A stretch of 64,000 nucleotides of DNA from Rhabdophis nuchalis (GCA_039707465.1 CM077643.1:199727605-199791604), one strand, 5' to 3'. Shown: positions 24,170 through 36,144, counted from the first letter of the stretch. The notes: generated by a model not told the origin, from the letters alone. Made by a program: numbers and translations.

Positions 24170-25800
24170 TAGATAAGAAAGATTTGCATAGAGGGCAAAT
24201 TGGTTACTCATTTTAGAATAGCTTTAGCTTTCTGAATTGTCTCTTACTAAAGTACACACCAGTGCAGAGGATATTATTTTGTTAGTTCTGTCTGATTGTC
24301 AAAGTTTGTACCCTATATTATTTTGCAATACAAAATTCAAATATACGGTAGTCCTTTTGAAAGGAATCATCTGAACCTGAATCTGCTTGTAAAGAATTGT
24401 TACATTAATATCAAGTTATAGTTTAAACTATAATTACTACAATTATTTTTGGTAATTTAATTTACTCTTTAAACCTATGAATTCAAAGAGTAATTTTAGA
24501 ATAAACCTCTACATCTTTTATTAAGGCTCCACATGTCATGGATGGCAACAGTGCACAGATGCTCACAACTGTCCATCATTTGGACCTCCAAAACTCTAGA
24601 AAAAAACCTTATCTTTGGAAAAACAGGGAGCAGAATAAAGCACAATTAATTGCTAAAACCTTATGAATCTTGAATTTTTATCCAATTTTCAGCAGCAAGA
24701 AGATTCAATCTGAATTGCTCTTGAGACCTGAAGTTCAGTTTAATAAAAGATTCATCCATAAACTAGAGGGAAGGGTGGGAAAGCTATCCACAAATGCTTC
24801 CGTTTTTGAAAAAGCAGGAGGAAAATATCACAGATGGTAGACTTTTTAGAGAATATTAACTTTGCCAAGTTTCAGCCATGTAACATCAAATAGTTCACAG
24901 AATATTTTTTTTTAAACATCATCCTGTACCTTTTTTTAGGCATGTATAGTAGGGATAAGAAAAAGATAATAGAGCGGCCTTCAGATACTGCCAAAAATGT
25001 TGTGGTAAACCATGAAGAAAGTGTCCAATTTATTAAAAAATATATCTTTCACATGTGGTTGAAAAGTAAAATCATACTTAAAAAAATCAAAAATCAAAGA
25101 TTATTTTGCTTTGTTGGGTAGGCAGGCTGAGTATGGCCCAATGGCAGGGTTAGTTTCTTCTGGGAATAAAGTTTTAAATGCAGCTGTGCAACAATTTTTA
25201 AAGGTTGGAAAAGTTTGGGTTTGACTAGTTGTCAAGCACCCTAACGATGCCTGCTTCATAATAAACGACCCAATATTATGATACAAAAAGCAGTGATTTA
25301 TTAACAGCTTTATTAGGCATTCCTCATTAGGCGTTTCTTATTTGCAGCTATCTTTTTTGCTTTCTTTATCTGCTTCTGAACTTTGCCCGCATTACTGTCC
25401 TCCCTTCAGCTTTTCGTCATAAATCACATTAACCAATGAGAGATGGTAGTTTAGACATGCGCATCCACAGGCCAGTTTGAGATTCCTTTCTGACCACAGG
25501 TATGTTTGGAATGCTCCTCTTTATGGCAGTTTGATAGTAGTGATAGAGATGCCTTACAAACTGACACTAGTATTAGTGCTGCCATGAAAAGCTCACCCAC
25601 TGCGGGTCAAGGCAGAGGCAGAGAAGAAACCAGATGGAAGCAGAAGATAAGGGAGGTAAAATGAAAGGCTGTGAAAGGTGGCAACGAAAAAGCTAAAATA
25701 TTGCAAATTGGAGTGAGATATTATACTGCAGGAAAGACAAATAGCTTGAGAATCAGGGAATAGTAAGATAATTTGGAAACCATTTGTGATTCAGACAAGA
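24170..25800. other. Unassigned DNA
   Basis: No gene or named repeat. The 25260-25500 part includes CACATTAACCAATGAGAGA and has mixed composition, but nothing links it to a known element. Confidence 0.35.
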
Positions 25801-26700
25801 AAGATCAAATTACAGGGGGTCTGCTTTGCTAATCACCAGTTTCAAAATAGTAGATGCAGCTAGGTTACTTCTCTCCTTGATTAGTTTCCATTCATTGCTT
25901 CTTGTCCTGCCTTCAGGTGCTTTGGAGAATAGGTTGACCCTTCTCTTCTTTGTGGCAGCCCCTCAAATATTGGGAACACTACTATTACTCCGCCTCTGTT
26001 CCTTCTTTTCACTAGCCAATTCCTGCAACCTTTCTTCATATGTTTTAGCATCCAGCCCAGTGGGGGATTCAATTTTTTTTTCTACCAGTTCTTTTTGGGC
26101 TTGGTATGGCTTTGTGGGTTTGGCTTTGTGGACCTGGTAGGGAAAGGATACTGCAAAATGCCCATTCCTTCCCCATTCCACTAACTTCCTTTCCAGCTCT
26201 GTTCTCCCATTCAGGGCAACAAAAGAAGATCAGATGGGAGGCTGGGAGGAAGCGGGGGTGGGGCCAGCCTATTTGCCGGTTTTCCCAACTACTCAAAATT
26301 TCCACTTCTGGTTCTCCAGAACCTGTCAGAACTGGCTGAACACCACCTCTGATCCAGCCCCCAATAGTCTTTGTCACTTTTCTCTGAATTCTTTCTAGAG
26401 TCTCAACATCTTTTTTATATTGTGGGAACCAAAACTGGATTCGGTATTCTATGTGTGGTCTTACTAAGGTTTTATAAAGCGGTACTAATACTTCATGTGA
26501 TCTTGATTCTAGCCTTCTGTTTTTGCCTGCTTCCTTACACTGCTGTCTCATTTAAGTAATTGTCTACAAGAACTCCAAGATCCACCTCACTGTTACTGCT
26601 ATGGAGCCAGTTTTCATCTAATCTGTACCTATACATTTGGTTTTCCTAACTGTAAAACCTTCCTTTTATCTACATTGAATTTCATTTTGTTAGATAACAG
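25801..26700 (-). mobile_element. CR1-like LINE fragment, split by a hAT element
   Basis: In complement, 26700-26352 encodes broken pieces such as MKFNVDKRKVLQLGK, then LYKTLVRPHIEYRIQFW and ETLERIQRKVTK; beyond the hAT insertion, 26057-25801 continues with KTYEERLQELAS and VVFPIFEG. This order (thumb-region LVRPHLEYCVQFW, then YEERLRELG) is that of the C-terminal ORF2 of CR1-type LINEs. Frameshifts show that the copy is dead. Frames spanning 26069-26551 are fusions of CR1 and hAT sequence. Confidence 0.78.
26058..26351 (-). mobile_element. hAT-like element inserted in CR1
   Basis: 294 bp, in complement starting CAGAGGTGGTGTTCAGCC and ending GAATCCCCCACTG, flanked by the exact 8-bp duplication ATCCAGCC (26050-26057, 26352-26359). 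Inner landmarks ACTACTCAAAATTTCC and AACCTGTCAGAAC match the copies at 1563 and 33381. Its insertion breaks the CR1 reading frame, so the CR1 is older. Confidence 0.92.
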
Positions 26701-28344
26701 TCTAAACCACTGCAAGCTGCCTTAGAAGACATACATTTGAAATTTATTTCCAAGCAAGAATGAAAAGTATTGTTCTGCCTATAGAACATTAAAAATTGCC
26801 CCTGTTTTTGGAAGATAGATCCTGGTTGAATGCTAGTGAAAAAAATCCTAATGGTAAAAGCAGTTCAACAATGAAACTAAATGCAAGGTGGTGAGCAACT
26901 CTTTCAGGGATGAGTCAAAGCGGATGATCATCTAAATTTGGATTCTGCACTGAATTAGAGCCAGTAATCTAAATGCCAATTCCCAATTTTACAATTCCAT
27001 TGTTGCTTTAAAATCCAAGTCAAATTACAACCTACCTCATGCATATTTACACAATGTTATATGCAAAGTACTTCGTGTGATTGATCTTTGAGTAAACATG
27101 TAGAAACATGGACTATATGTGGGCAACCCAAATAATGTTAATTTACCATGTGGTATTACAACATCCATTGAGCAATCTTAGAATTTTACTTACATGTTAA
27201 ACAGAGGTGTGTGCTATTGTCTTCTCAGAGGTCCCTGAGGATGTTGCATCTATGAACTACTGGTGAAGAATTAGACAGAATTCACCAGACTCAAAAATGA
27301 TGAGTGGCTCAACATTGATAAGAGTGCCTAAGCACAGGGATTCAAGTCACTTGCCAAAAAGAAAATAATAATTACAATGAAAATTATAAACAGAAGCAGA
27401 CTAACAAGACCTAGAGCAATAGATATGAAAACGATGCATTAAAGATTCTAAGTGAAGCTTATTCCTTGGATCAAAAAAGGCTAGTAGATTCCTGTCTTGT
27501 GACCGGGGATCAATTTGGGAGTTGTTATGGGCATGGTAATAATTCTTATTTTGTTGTATTTTTATTTTTAAATCAGCTAAAGGATAATTTTTAGTAACTG
27601 AATGGTTGCTTTATTTCGGTAGTGATCATTCCTATTGTGGCACAGTTGTTGATGTCAAGCAATACCAAATAAACAGAATGAATGCCCACAGGTTGAGGGG
27701 CTAGAATTTTTACTTTTGATTTTGACTGATTAAAGGTAATGTCAATTCTTAGCACTATATTTTATTCATTAATATTTGTTGTTAATCTTGCTCTTCCAAC
27801 TGTCATCACCGCTATAACCAAGTCCACCCATTTTGCTGCTGATATTCCTCTTTTGGGATGCAAATATTGAAGAAAAATCTAATCATCTCCCCGAAGGCAA
27901 TATCTACCTAAAACCACATACATACCACCTATCTCCCTCCCAAAGCAACTCTGGGTGGTGTACAAATAGACACTAAAACCATAAAAGCATTGGTTTCAAC
28001 ATTGGTTGTCAAATTTTCTAGTGCTTAGTTTTGTAAGAACAAAATATTTTTCAGTTCTTTTTACCCCCCCAATTTCTTTTTCCTTCACTGTTTATATTTC
28101 AATAGTATGGGTTGCTTTCTATTTAATTATGATTTCATTTCTCTTCCATTTCCACTTTCCATTCCATTCACACTTTCTTCATATATTTGTTTAGTAATTC
28201 TGTCCTCATTTTATTTATATGACCAAACCTCTTTAACATACTTATTTTATATATGTCACTCTTATTTACTTATTTAATTTGCCACCCCTCTTTTTGCTTT
28301 TAGTCCACATTTATTCAGCATTCATTTCTGTCCCCCCCTTTGGT
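26701..28344. other. Unassigned DNA
   Basis: No gene recognised. CCCAAAGCAACTCTGGGTGG at about 27939-27958 resembles the tail of an old LINE of the L2/CR1 group; it is too short to assign. Confidence 0.35.
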
Positions 28345-28555
28345 TAATAATAATAATAATAATTTAATAATAATAATTTTAATTTATAAAACCGCTCTCT
28401 CTCCCCGAAGGGACTCGAGGCAGCGCACAGGGAATTTAAAAATACATACATAAAACCAACACGCATAAATACAATTAAAATAAATTAAACTAGACCCTGC
28501 GCTAAAATCCCAACTGACTAAAACTGGACCCCAAAAAGTCCCTAATAAAACAATT
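28345..28555 (-). mobile_element. L2 LINE, 3' tail fragment
   Basis: Minus-strand tail with (TAA)n at 28345-28377 in place of the usual TTTA units, then the CTCTCTCCCCGAAGGGACTC and GCGCACAGGGAATTTAAA segment and CCTGCGCTAAAATCC. It is a distinct L2 subfamily from the 7346 copy. No coding part remains. Confidence 0.85.
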
Positions 28556-30766
28556 CGATTGTTGTTTAATTATATAGAATACACACACTTCTTATGTTTG
28601 GGGCTGAAAAATGCATATACCCATCCACCAACATACAATATTTAGAGTTGTAGACTGCAAAAGCACAGATGACCAAGAACAGAGATAAAATGTAACTTTT
28701 TCCTGCTCCACATGGTCATCTGGAAACCTGCAACCCCAAACTGGTAATCCTATTAAGTAACCCACTCTCACTGAATTCAACTTTACTTTTCTGTTTCTTT
28801 GAACCCCACAATTTTCACATCCATATAACAAGGGGGAGAAAAGCAGAGTTTTATTCTCGGTCAGTTTTCTTTTTTCTTGTTTGCTAACATATTTTCTTTT
28901 TATCAACAAGAATAAAATATAAAACAGAAAAACAGATAAACAATCATGTTCTTCATAGAGAAGAACAAAAATTGGTGTACACAAAAAGAGGGGAGGAATC
29001 AAAATGTCAAATAGATATAACATTAAACATAAAGAATCCATCCCAGGCTGGATTCTGAAAAGTAAAATAAAATTAAAAAAAGAGGTTCCCTTCCCCTTAC
29101 ATGGTGTATTTACAAATAGGTATAAGCTTTTCCATCCTTATTTAAAAAATACTATAGAGATTAAACAAATATTCCAGATGAGGAAGTTTGTCTAATAATC
29201 AAATCGGCCCAACATCTAATCTTAATATATATGTAAAAATGTTATTCTTCTATCATTGTGATAGAAGAATCTGCCTATCACATTTCATTGTCATAGACAT
29301 ATTCCTCTTTTTTTTTCACCATGCATGTGTATCATGTCCACTCCATGTTCTCTGTCAAGTACAATTATTTTGATCTTCAATACATTTTAATGATACAACA
29401 GATAAATGTAATATTTCCCATGTTATTCTACTCAGTCAATGTAATCAGTATAAATAATATTAGGGGAGATCCACATTCATAGCAATGTGGAGAATATTTT
29501 CAGTTTTACCATAAAACACTGAGACTGCATGCAGCTTTCCTTAATATATGCAATATTGCACATAAAACTTTTCTAAACTGTTTTTCTACAGTTCTAAATC
29601 CCAGTGGATTTTGGTAGATGACATAATGTTCTGTGAAAAGAACTATGTGGTCAATTTCTCTAAAATCCTTATTGTAAATTAATGCTTTGAATAACTGCTG
29701 ATTTCATCCAGATGAAATATCATTCCTAATTTCATTACCTTTTCCCACTTTTTGGCACAATCCTCACTGTTTACATATAATACTGCATACCTTTTTTAAT
29801 ATCTGGTTCTACCAACCATCACGCACTAAAATAGAATCCAACAAAAGAATCAATATAGGGTATATTTGCAATATTGCAAAAGCTATTCACTACCTGATAA
29901 GCCACACAAGCTTACAAACCCTGCTTTAAAAATTTGATAATCTGTTTTAAGCATATGTTTGCTGATTCAGGAGATAAATATAATGATTGTGAGTTTATAA
30001 ATATGATCTCATCTCAAAGTGTAGGCTAACACGAGAATTTTTTAAGATCCATCTGCGATGTAGCTTGACTTGCCGTATTCTATTGGTGTTTTCAAAAACA
30101 TGTTATTGGATTTACTTCACAAATAAGACCTCATTAATTCAAAAGTATATCTACGACACCCAGTGCTGTACAAAAGTATTTAAAAGTTTCATCTAAAATG
30201 TAAAAGTGAAACTGTAGCAATGTTGCATTGATTGGAAAACTGTAGCAATGTAGCATTGATTGGAAAAATTGGAGGGCCAGATAAAATTGATATCAGCTTC
30301 AAATCTCCTTCCAAGCCAGTTATCAGAAGGATTCCAATTTCCTCTCAGCTATGGGTGGGAAATCGGTTGCCTTTCAAATCTTGCTGCAACTGGATTTCCT
30401 AACAGTTCAATTCAGCAACATTTGAATGCGTACAAGTTCAGCCAATCACATATTTCCATCTGATAGGCAACTTGGTTTCTTCCAGGTGTTTTTATTAGAA
30501 CTCCCACAAACTATTTTTATTGGCCACTTTGGTTTGGTCTAATGAGAATTGAACTCCACAGACTGTTTATACTGCCTTCTGAATGTGTTTACCATGCCAT
30601 TACAAAACTGCAAATTAGTTGTCTGATACTTTTGCCCTTTCTTCTTTTTCTGCCTCATTCCAAGTTCAGCCGAGCAATGTATGGTAGGTGTGACCCAAAT
30701 GATCTTTTACCAGAAGGAGATAGAATAAGCTATGACATTATGATATCATTACACAAAAGGATAAAT
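28556..30766. other. Unassigned; hairpin 29244-29270, tandem copy 30209-30264
   Basis: No named repeat. The minus-strand frame at 28592-29041 contains a LLYGCENCG-like string that faintly recalls LINE C-termini but lacks further support. A 12-bp-arm hairpin (ATTCTTCTATCA and complement) sits at 29244-29270. A 31-bp unit around TGTAGCAATGTTGCATTGAT is repeated in tandem at 30209-30264. Confidence 0.35.
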
Positions 30767-31020
30767 TGAGACATGGTGGCACAGTGGTTAGAGTGCAGTA
30801 CTGCACACTACTTCTGCTGACTGCTGTCTGCCGGCAATTTGGCAGTTCAAAATTTACCAGGCTCAAGGTTGACTCAACTTTCCATCCTTCCGAGGTGAGT
30901 AAAATGAGGACCCAGATTGTTGGGGGCAATATGCTGATCCTGTAAACTGCTTAAAAGGGGGGGGGGGCTGTAAAGCACTGTAAAGCAGTATGTAAGTCTA
31001 AGTGCTATTGCTATTACTAA
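30767..31020 (+). mobile_element. Sauria-type SINE (best preserved copy)
   Basis: It reads 5' to 3' with A box TGGCACAGTGGTTAGAGTGC, B box GGCAGTTCAAAATTTACC, the body with GGACCCAGATTGTTGGGGGC, and the Bov-B-like 3' end AGTCTAAGTGCTATTGC. A G homopolymer (30957-30967) has expanded inside it. Transcription by pol III and mobilisation by Bov-B RT are family knowledge. Confidence 0.92.
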
Positions 31021-31868
31021 ATCTGTGCTATTCATTCTAAGAGATCCATGCACACCTAATATCACTTTACTTCTCCGCAAATGCTTGGGTCCTTTATGCT
31101 ATTTTTCCCCCTTAATTTTGTGAAACAAGTTTTATCTCAAAAGTCATAAATTGAGTTGCCAATTGTAAGGTATAATTTACACCCCACCCCCAGGTATTTT
31201 ATAAATTTTGAAAGATACAAGGCAGATTGTTTGAGAGGGCTTTAAAAAACACCAGAGGATTGACCCATTTAGGAAGGCCAGGTCAATGCCTACCAATCCT
31301 GAAGGTGGCATATAAACTTCAAAACAAACAAACCAAAGACCCCATGAAAACAGAATATGAAAGACAATCCTGAAAAGTAAAAGAAGAAAAGAAAAGAAAT
31401 AATGCAGCTTTGGATGAAGGCGTTTCTCCATCTTTAGAGCTTCCTAGCCCCATTAGCCAGATGGGCTCTTAATGATGGGACTAATTAAAAAGTACATTAA
31501 AAATGCTTCAGGTTAATCATTTATTAGAAGGACTTTGCAGATTTCGCACTTTACAATCACTTCTGTTCTTGCTATAGTATTTCAATTATTAAATAAGAAA
31601 AGGCTGGCAGTGAGTGCTGGTGTGGTAAGAGGGGTGGTTATATAACTTGAAATAATACATCAAAATAATAACTACTAATACCAGTATTCCTAATGTTATG
31701 GGTAATATGCAGATATGTTTTGTTCTTTACAAGTAATTTCTATGTCTTTGCAATATAATTGAATTTTTGTACATGTCTACCACGTAAGAAAATAATCAAT
31801 GGACTTTTCCACATAGACACTACATTTTAATATGCTTAGATTTACATTTTGTTAAGTATCTATGATGT
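31021..31868. other. Unassigned DNA
   Basis: No gene or named repeat seen. Confidence 0.4.
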
Positions 31869-32226
31869 AAGGTAAAGGTAAAGGTTCTCCTCGCACATAT
31901 GTGCTAGTTGTTCCCGACTCTAGCAGGCAGTGCTCATCTCCATTTCAAAGCCAAAGAGCCAGTGTTGTCCTAAGACATCTCCATGGTCATATGGCTGGCA
32001 TGACTAAACACCGAAGGTGCACGGAACACTGTTACCTTCACACCAAAGGTGGTTCCTATTTTTCTATTTGCATTTTTTACGTGCTTTCTAACTGATAGGT
32101 TGGCAGAAGCTGAGACAAGTAATGGGAGATCACTCCATTACGTGGCGCTAGGGATTCAAACCGCCAAACTGCGGACCTTTCTGATTGACAAGGTCAACGT
32201 CTTAGCCACAGAGCCACCTCATCCCT
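31869..32226 (-). mobile_element. tRNA-derived SINE with ACCTTTACC-type tail, copy 2
   Basis: 358 bp flanked by the exact 12-bp duplication TATCTATGATGT (31857-31868, 32227-32238). Minus-strand order: GGTGGCTCTGTGGCTAAGAC (A box), GGCGGTTTGAATCCC (B box), body, then ACCTTTACCTTTACC tail. The duplication fixes both ends of the element and shows insertion by target-primed reverse transcription. Partner copy: 9129-9476. Confidence 0.92.
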
Positions 32227-32504
32227 TATCTATGATGTGCCTTGATCTATGATGTACAACTCTTATAATTTACTTTTAAACTATAGAAGTCCTAATCCCA
32301 CAACATGGCATTTCAAAGTGGTTGTTAGGATGAAGAAATAGTCCCATTTCTTGCTTGTTAGTTATCCATAATTATGCAACAACCTTTTTCTCATTTAAAT
32401 CTGGCTTGCCTGGTGTCTTTATCAAATCACAATTAATTTTATCTATACTTTTTTCAAACTCCATTCCGTTCAAAGCCTGGATCTTTTTAAATCACAAGAA
32501 ACAC

Positions 32505-32850
32505 AGTATTTTTATATATAAGTCAGCTGTATGACAGTGAGAGATGGGCGATGAAAATCAGCAACACAGTTATAGATGCCTCTGAATTGTGAATGCACAG
32601 ACTATTATTAAGAGAGCTATGGACTGCCATGGACTCAATCAGTTTTGGATCAAACATTGTCTGCTGGCTGCCTCACAGCAATGAACAGCACATAGAGAAA
32701 CATGTGTATTTGGGGCAGTGATGCAAGCAGATAATGGACTAAAAATACCAGTTCAATCTTTGACATGGTTGGGGGGAACTAGAAGAAAGGAGAGACTAGT
32801 AATTAGATGTATGGATGCTGTCAAGGAGATAAGAAGATTTTTTTTTTTGA
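32505..32850 (+). mobile_element. Bov-B LINE remnant (C-terminal ORF2 region)
   Basis: Broken frames give YDSERWAMKIS, RLLLRELWTAMDSI, a LGQ/CKQIMD stretch and TRRKERLVIRCMDAV, following in order the C-terminal part of Bov-B ORF2 (YGCESW, WRRLLR, LMRR, RRRGRQRMRWLDG). Similarity is recalled, and the copy is heavily mutated. Confidence 0.55.
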
Positions 32851-33380
32851 AAAAGCTACAATTTCTTGCTGGAGGCAGTTAAGATGATGAGCATTTGTCT
32901 GTGCTGTCAATCTAAGGAAACTTAGTTTATCAGCTTATACATTGGGTTCATATATTTCCTGAATGTACACATTGTTGTAAATAACTTTTTCAAGTAATCA
33001 CATTCTATATGCACTTTATATATTATGATCTGCACTGCAAAATTCAGATTCATGAGTAATCTGGTGGAAAACTACTCTGATGGGTACATTGGTCTGAAGA
33101 ATAGGAATTAGATCCATTTGCTTAAAGATGTGGACCAAATATGAGGGCTCATGTCATCTGCCATGAAATACTGAGAAGTATCTTACTCTTATGAATGCTC
33201 TCCTATTCTTTCAATATGTTTATCACTAAAGTTTAATATGTAAGTCTTTAAAGCATTAAGCTATTACTAGCTGTGTAAGGTGTTTTCTATTCCTATTTTC
33301 CCCCCTAAACCTGATAAAGCCAGACACATCAATATTTTACACTGTTTCAAAATCTCACATGAGTTTACATGGGTTTCCCC
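32851..33380. other. Unassigned DNA
   Basis: No gene or named repeat; a T run follows at about 32838-32848. Confidence 0.4.
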
Positions 33381-33582
33381 CAGGGAGGAAATTCAGCAGG
33401 TTCTGACAGGTTCTGGAGAACTGGTAGCAGAAATTTTGAGTAGTTCAGAGGACCGGCAAATACCACCTCAGGCTGGCCCCAGAGTGGGGTGGGAATGGAG
33501 ATTTTGCAATATCCTTCCCCTGTCACACCCACCAAGCCACGCCCACGGAACCGGGAGTAAAAAAAAATGAATTTCACCACTG
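33381..33582 (+). mobile_element. hAT-like element (GGAGGAAATTCAG copy)
   Basis: 202 bp starting CAGGGAGGAAATTCAGCAGG and ending GAATTTCACCACTG, flanked by the exact 8-bp duplication GTTTCCCC (33373-33380, 33583-33590). Internal AATTTTGAGTAGTTCAGAGG and AAATACCACCTCA match the copies at 1563 and 26058. Confidence 0.93.
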
Positions 33583-33635
33583 GTTTCCCCTCTCCTTTAA
33601 TTTATGCCTATTAGAAAGCAGCTATGAAACTATTA

Positions 33636-34072
33636 TCTGCGGGACTGCCTCCTACCACATACCTCCCTTCGACCTGTCTGCTTCCACAGAGAGGCCCTCC
33701 TCAGGGTACCGTCTGCCGGACAATGCCGGCTGGCGACCCCCAGGGGGAGAGCCTTCTCTGTGGCAGCCCCTGCCCTCTGGAATGACCTGCCCCCCGACCT
33801 CCGCACTATCACGGACCTTCTCCTCTTCTGTCGAACTTTAAAAACACACCTATTCCATGTCGCTGGCTTAGCATAGCTTTTATGATAGTCTCAATTATAA
33901 TAATTTTAACTGTTTTTAAATATAAGTTTTAGCACAGACCCATTGTATTTAATGTATTTTTAACTTTTATATTATTATTGTGTTTATTACTTTTTATCCT
34001 TTCTGTGCACCGCCCTGAGTCCCTTTTGGGAGATAGGGCGGTATAAAAATCCGATTAAATAAATAAATAAAT
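33636..34072 (+). mobile_element. L2 LINE, 3' fragment
   Basis: An uninterrupted frame (33637-33873) reads RDCLLPHTSLRPVCF...[10 protein letters not shown]...HVAGLA and a stop, the last 78 residues of L2 ORF2. The 3'UTR has GCACCGCCCTGAGTCCC and AGGGCGGTATAAAAATCC and ends in (AAAT)n at about 34055-34070. The frame is too far 5'-truncated to keep an own start codon. Confidence 0.92.
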
Positions 34073-34280
34073 CCCAGTTTCTTCAGTGCAATTTGCAATG
34101 AAGATGTGTATGTGAAGAGGCACAAAGAGTAAGACTCTCAGTGATGAATGGAAAGTTTATTGCTATCCAGATATAATTGTGATATAATTTAAGGATCATC
34201 TACATAGCCTTATGTCATTTGGTGTCCATGGGTCATAGGAAAAACAAAGAAAAAAACATTTCTCCTTTCTGCCAGCCTCT
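34073..34280. other. Short unassigned interval
   Basis: About 200 bp between two L2 copies in opposite orientation. No recognisable content. Confidence 0.4.
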
Positions 34281-35849
34281 CCATATTTATTATATTTATA
34301 TTTATTCAATTTATACCCCGCCCTTCTCCAAACGGACCCAGGGCGGCGCACAGGAAAATTAAAATACATACAAAACATCATATAAAATTTAAAAAACTAA
34401 TTCAATAGAACCTGTGCTAAAACCAGATTAAAATCCCCAAATTTAAAAACTATCTAAAAGTCAGTATAGGAAGCTACGCTAGGCCGGCTAGATGGAACAA
34501 ATGTGTCTTAAGACACTTGCGGAAGAGGCGGAGGTCAGAGATGGTGCGAAGTTCAGGGGGTAAGTCGTTCCAAAGGGCTGGACCTGCCACAGAGAAGGCT
34601 CTCCCCCTGGGTATCGCCAGTCGGCATTGTCCGGTCGACGGCACCCTGAGGAGGCCCTCTCTGTGGGAGCGTATTGGTCTGAGGGATGTATGGGGCAGGA
34701 GGCGGTCTCGCATATAACTAGGCCCCGAGCCATGGAGCGCTTTAAAGATGGTCGTCAGAACCTTGAAGCGCACCCGAAAGACCACAGGAAGCCAGTGCAG
34801 CTCGCGCAGGATAGGTGTTATGTGGAAGTGTCTAGGCGCTCCCGTAATCACCCGCGCGGCTGCATTCTGGACTAACTGCAGCTTTCGAGTGCACCTCAAG
34901 GGAAGCCCCATGTAGAGAGCATTACAGTAGTCGAGTCGAGAGGTCACGAGGGCCTGAGTGACTATGCGAAGGGCAGCCCGGTCCAGTAAGGGCCGCAATT
35001 GGCGCATCAGGCGTACCTGATGGAAAGCCCCCCTGGCCACGGCCGCCACATGGTCCTCCATGGACAGCCGGGAATCCAGGAGGACACCCAAATTGCGCGC
35101 CCTCTCCACGGGGGCCGGTGTTTCGCCCCCAATGGCCAGAGTTGGAATAATCTGGCTGAACCGGGGTGCCGGAAGCCACAGCCACTCAGTCTTGGACGGG
35201 TTGAGCCTGAGTTTGTTACTATGCATCCAGATCCGTACGGCCTCCAAACACCGGGACATGACCTCGACGGCATCGTTGGGGTGGTCTGGGGTGGATATGT
35301 ACAACTGAGTATCATCAGCGTACAGATGATATCCCACCCCAAAACCACGGATGATCTCGCCCAGCGGCTTCATGTATGTGTTGAACAGTAGGGGCGAGAG
35401 GACCGACCCTTGAGGTATCCCACATACGAGGGGCCTCGAGGCCGACCTCTGCCCCCCTGCCAACACATATTGCGACCGACCAGAGAGGTAGGAAGAGAAC
35501 CACCGTAGAACGGTGCCTCCCAGCCCCAACCCCCCCAGTCGGCGCAATAGGATACCATGGTCGATGGTATCAAAAGCCGCTGAGAGGTCTAATAGGACTA
35601 GGATAGAGGAATATCCTCTATCCCGCGCCCTCCAGAGATCATCAACCAACGCGACCAATGCCGTCTCGGTGCTATGCCCGGGTCGGAAGCCGGACTGGCG
35701 CGGGTCTAGATAATCAACTTCCTCCAAGTGTCGCGGAAACTGTTGGGCCACCACACTCTCAACAACCTTCACTAAAAAGTGAAGGTTGGAGACGGGACGA
35801 TAGTTCTCTAGTAATGCTGGATCCAGGGATGGCTTCTTGAGGAGGGTCA
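34281..35849 (-). mobile_element. L2 LINE, long 5'-truncated copy
   Basis: A 1.57-kb minus-strand copy. Its 3' end carries TATTTATTCAATTTATACCC and CCTGGGTCC-type tail elements at 34281-34350; the coding part follows up to about 35849, where it joins a TA-MITE half. It is the most complete L2 here and the only one that keeps the reverse transcriptase core. The endonuclease domain and 5'UTR are missing, so it cannot move by itself. Confidence 0.93.
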
Positions 35850-35883
35850 CATGATCAAAATTTTGGCACTTGGCAACTGGCAT
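34474..35883 (-). pseudogene. L2 ORF2 remnant: reverse transcriptase, 469 codons open
   Basis: A single open frame of 469 residues. RT motifs in order: LENYRPVSNL (about 25-34), SGFRPGHSTETAL (64-75), the first catalytic Asp in LDLSAAFDTIDH (98-109), GIPQGSVLSP (155-164), the catalytic YADD (188-191, at 35311-35322), then the C-terminal LDYCNALYMGLPL and [10 protein letters not shown] segments, ending AGLA and a stop. In intact L2 elements this RT follows an apurinic-type endonuclease, which is lost here. The first 12 or so residues do not belong to L2: they are read from the adjoining MITE, so the ATG at 35883 is accidental. Full openness suggests recent insertion. Expression is not implied; it is a dead-on-arrival copy in an otherwise intact frame. 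Confidence 0.9.
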
Positions 35884-36138
35884 ATCTTTATGACAGTTTC
35901 ACTATCCAGTGACAATGTGATCACTATTTGTAATCTTTCCAGCTGGTTTCTGACAAGCAAAGTCAATAGGGAAAGCCAGATTCACTTAACCGCTGGATGG
36001 TTCACTTAACAACTTTGGTGACCCACTTAACAACTATAGCAAAAAAGGTCATAAAATGGGAAGCAACTCACTTAACAAATGCTTTGCTTAGCAACAGAAA
36101 TTGTGGGCTCAAGGTGCTGGTAAACTGAGGAGCACCTA
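35850..36138. mobile_element. TA-MITE, half copy interrupted by L2
   Basis: Contains CAAAATTTTGGCACTTGGCAACTGGCA, given here only by its landmarks CTTGGCAACTGGC and ACAAGCAAAGTCAATAGGG, then CACTTAACAACT repeats and the right end GAGGAGCACCTA followed by TA. The left half expected from the 20257 copy is missing; the L2 5' end takes its place. Confidence 0.82.
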
Positions 36139-36144
36139 TATTAT

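Noticed and set aside
26069..26551. 160-codon minus-strand frame as a possible gene
   Set aside because: It fuses CR1 coding remnant with an inserted hAT element across an exact target duplication.
28592..29041. 149-codon minus-strand frame with LLYGCENCG as a LINE remnant
   Set aside because: Only one short string looks familiar and the order of other motifs could not be followed, so no family was assigned.
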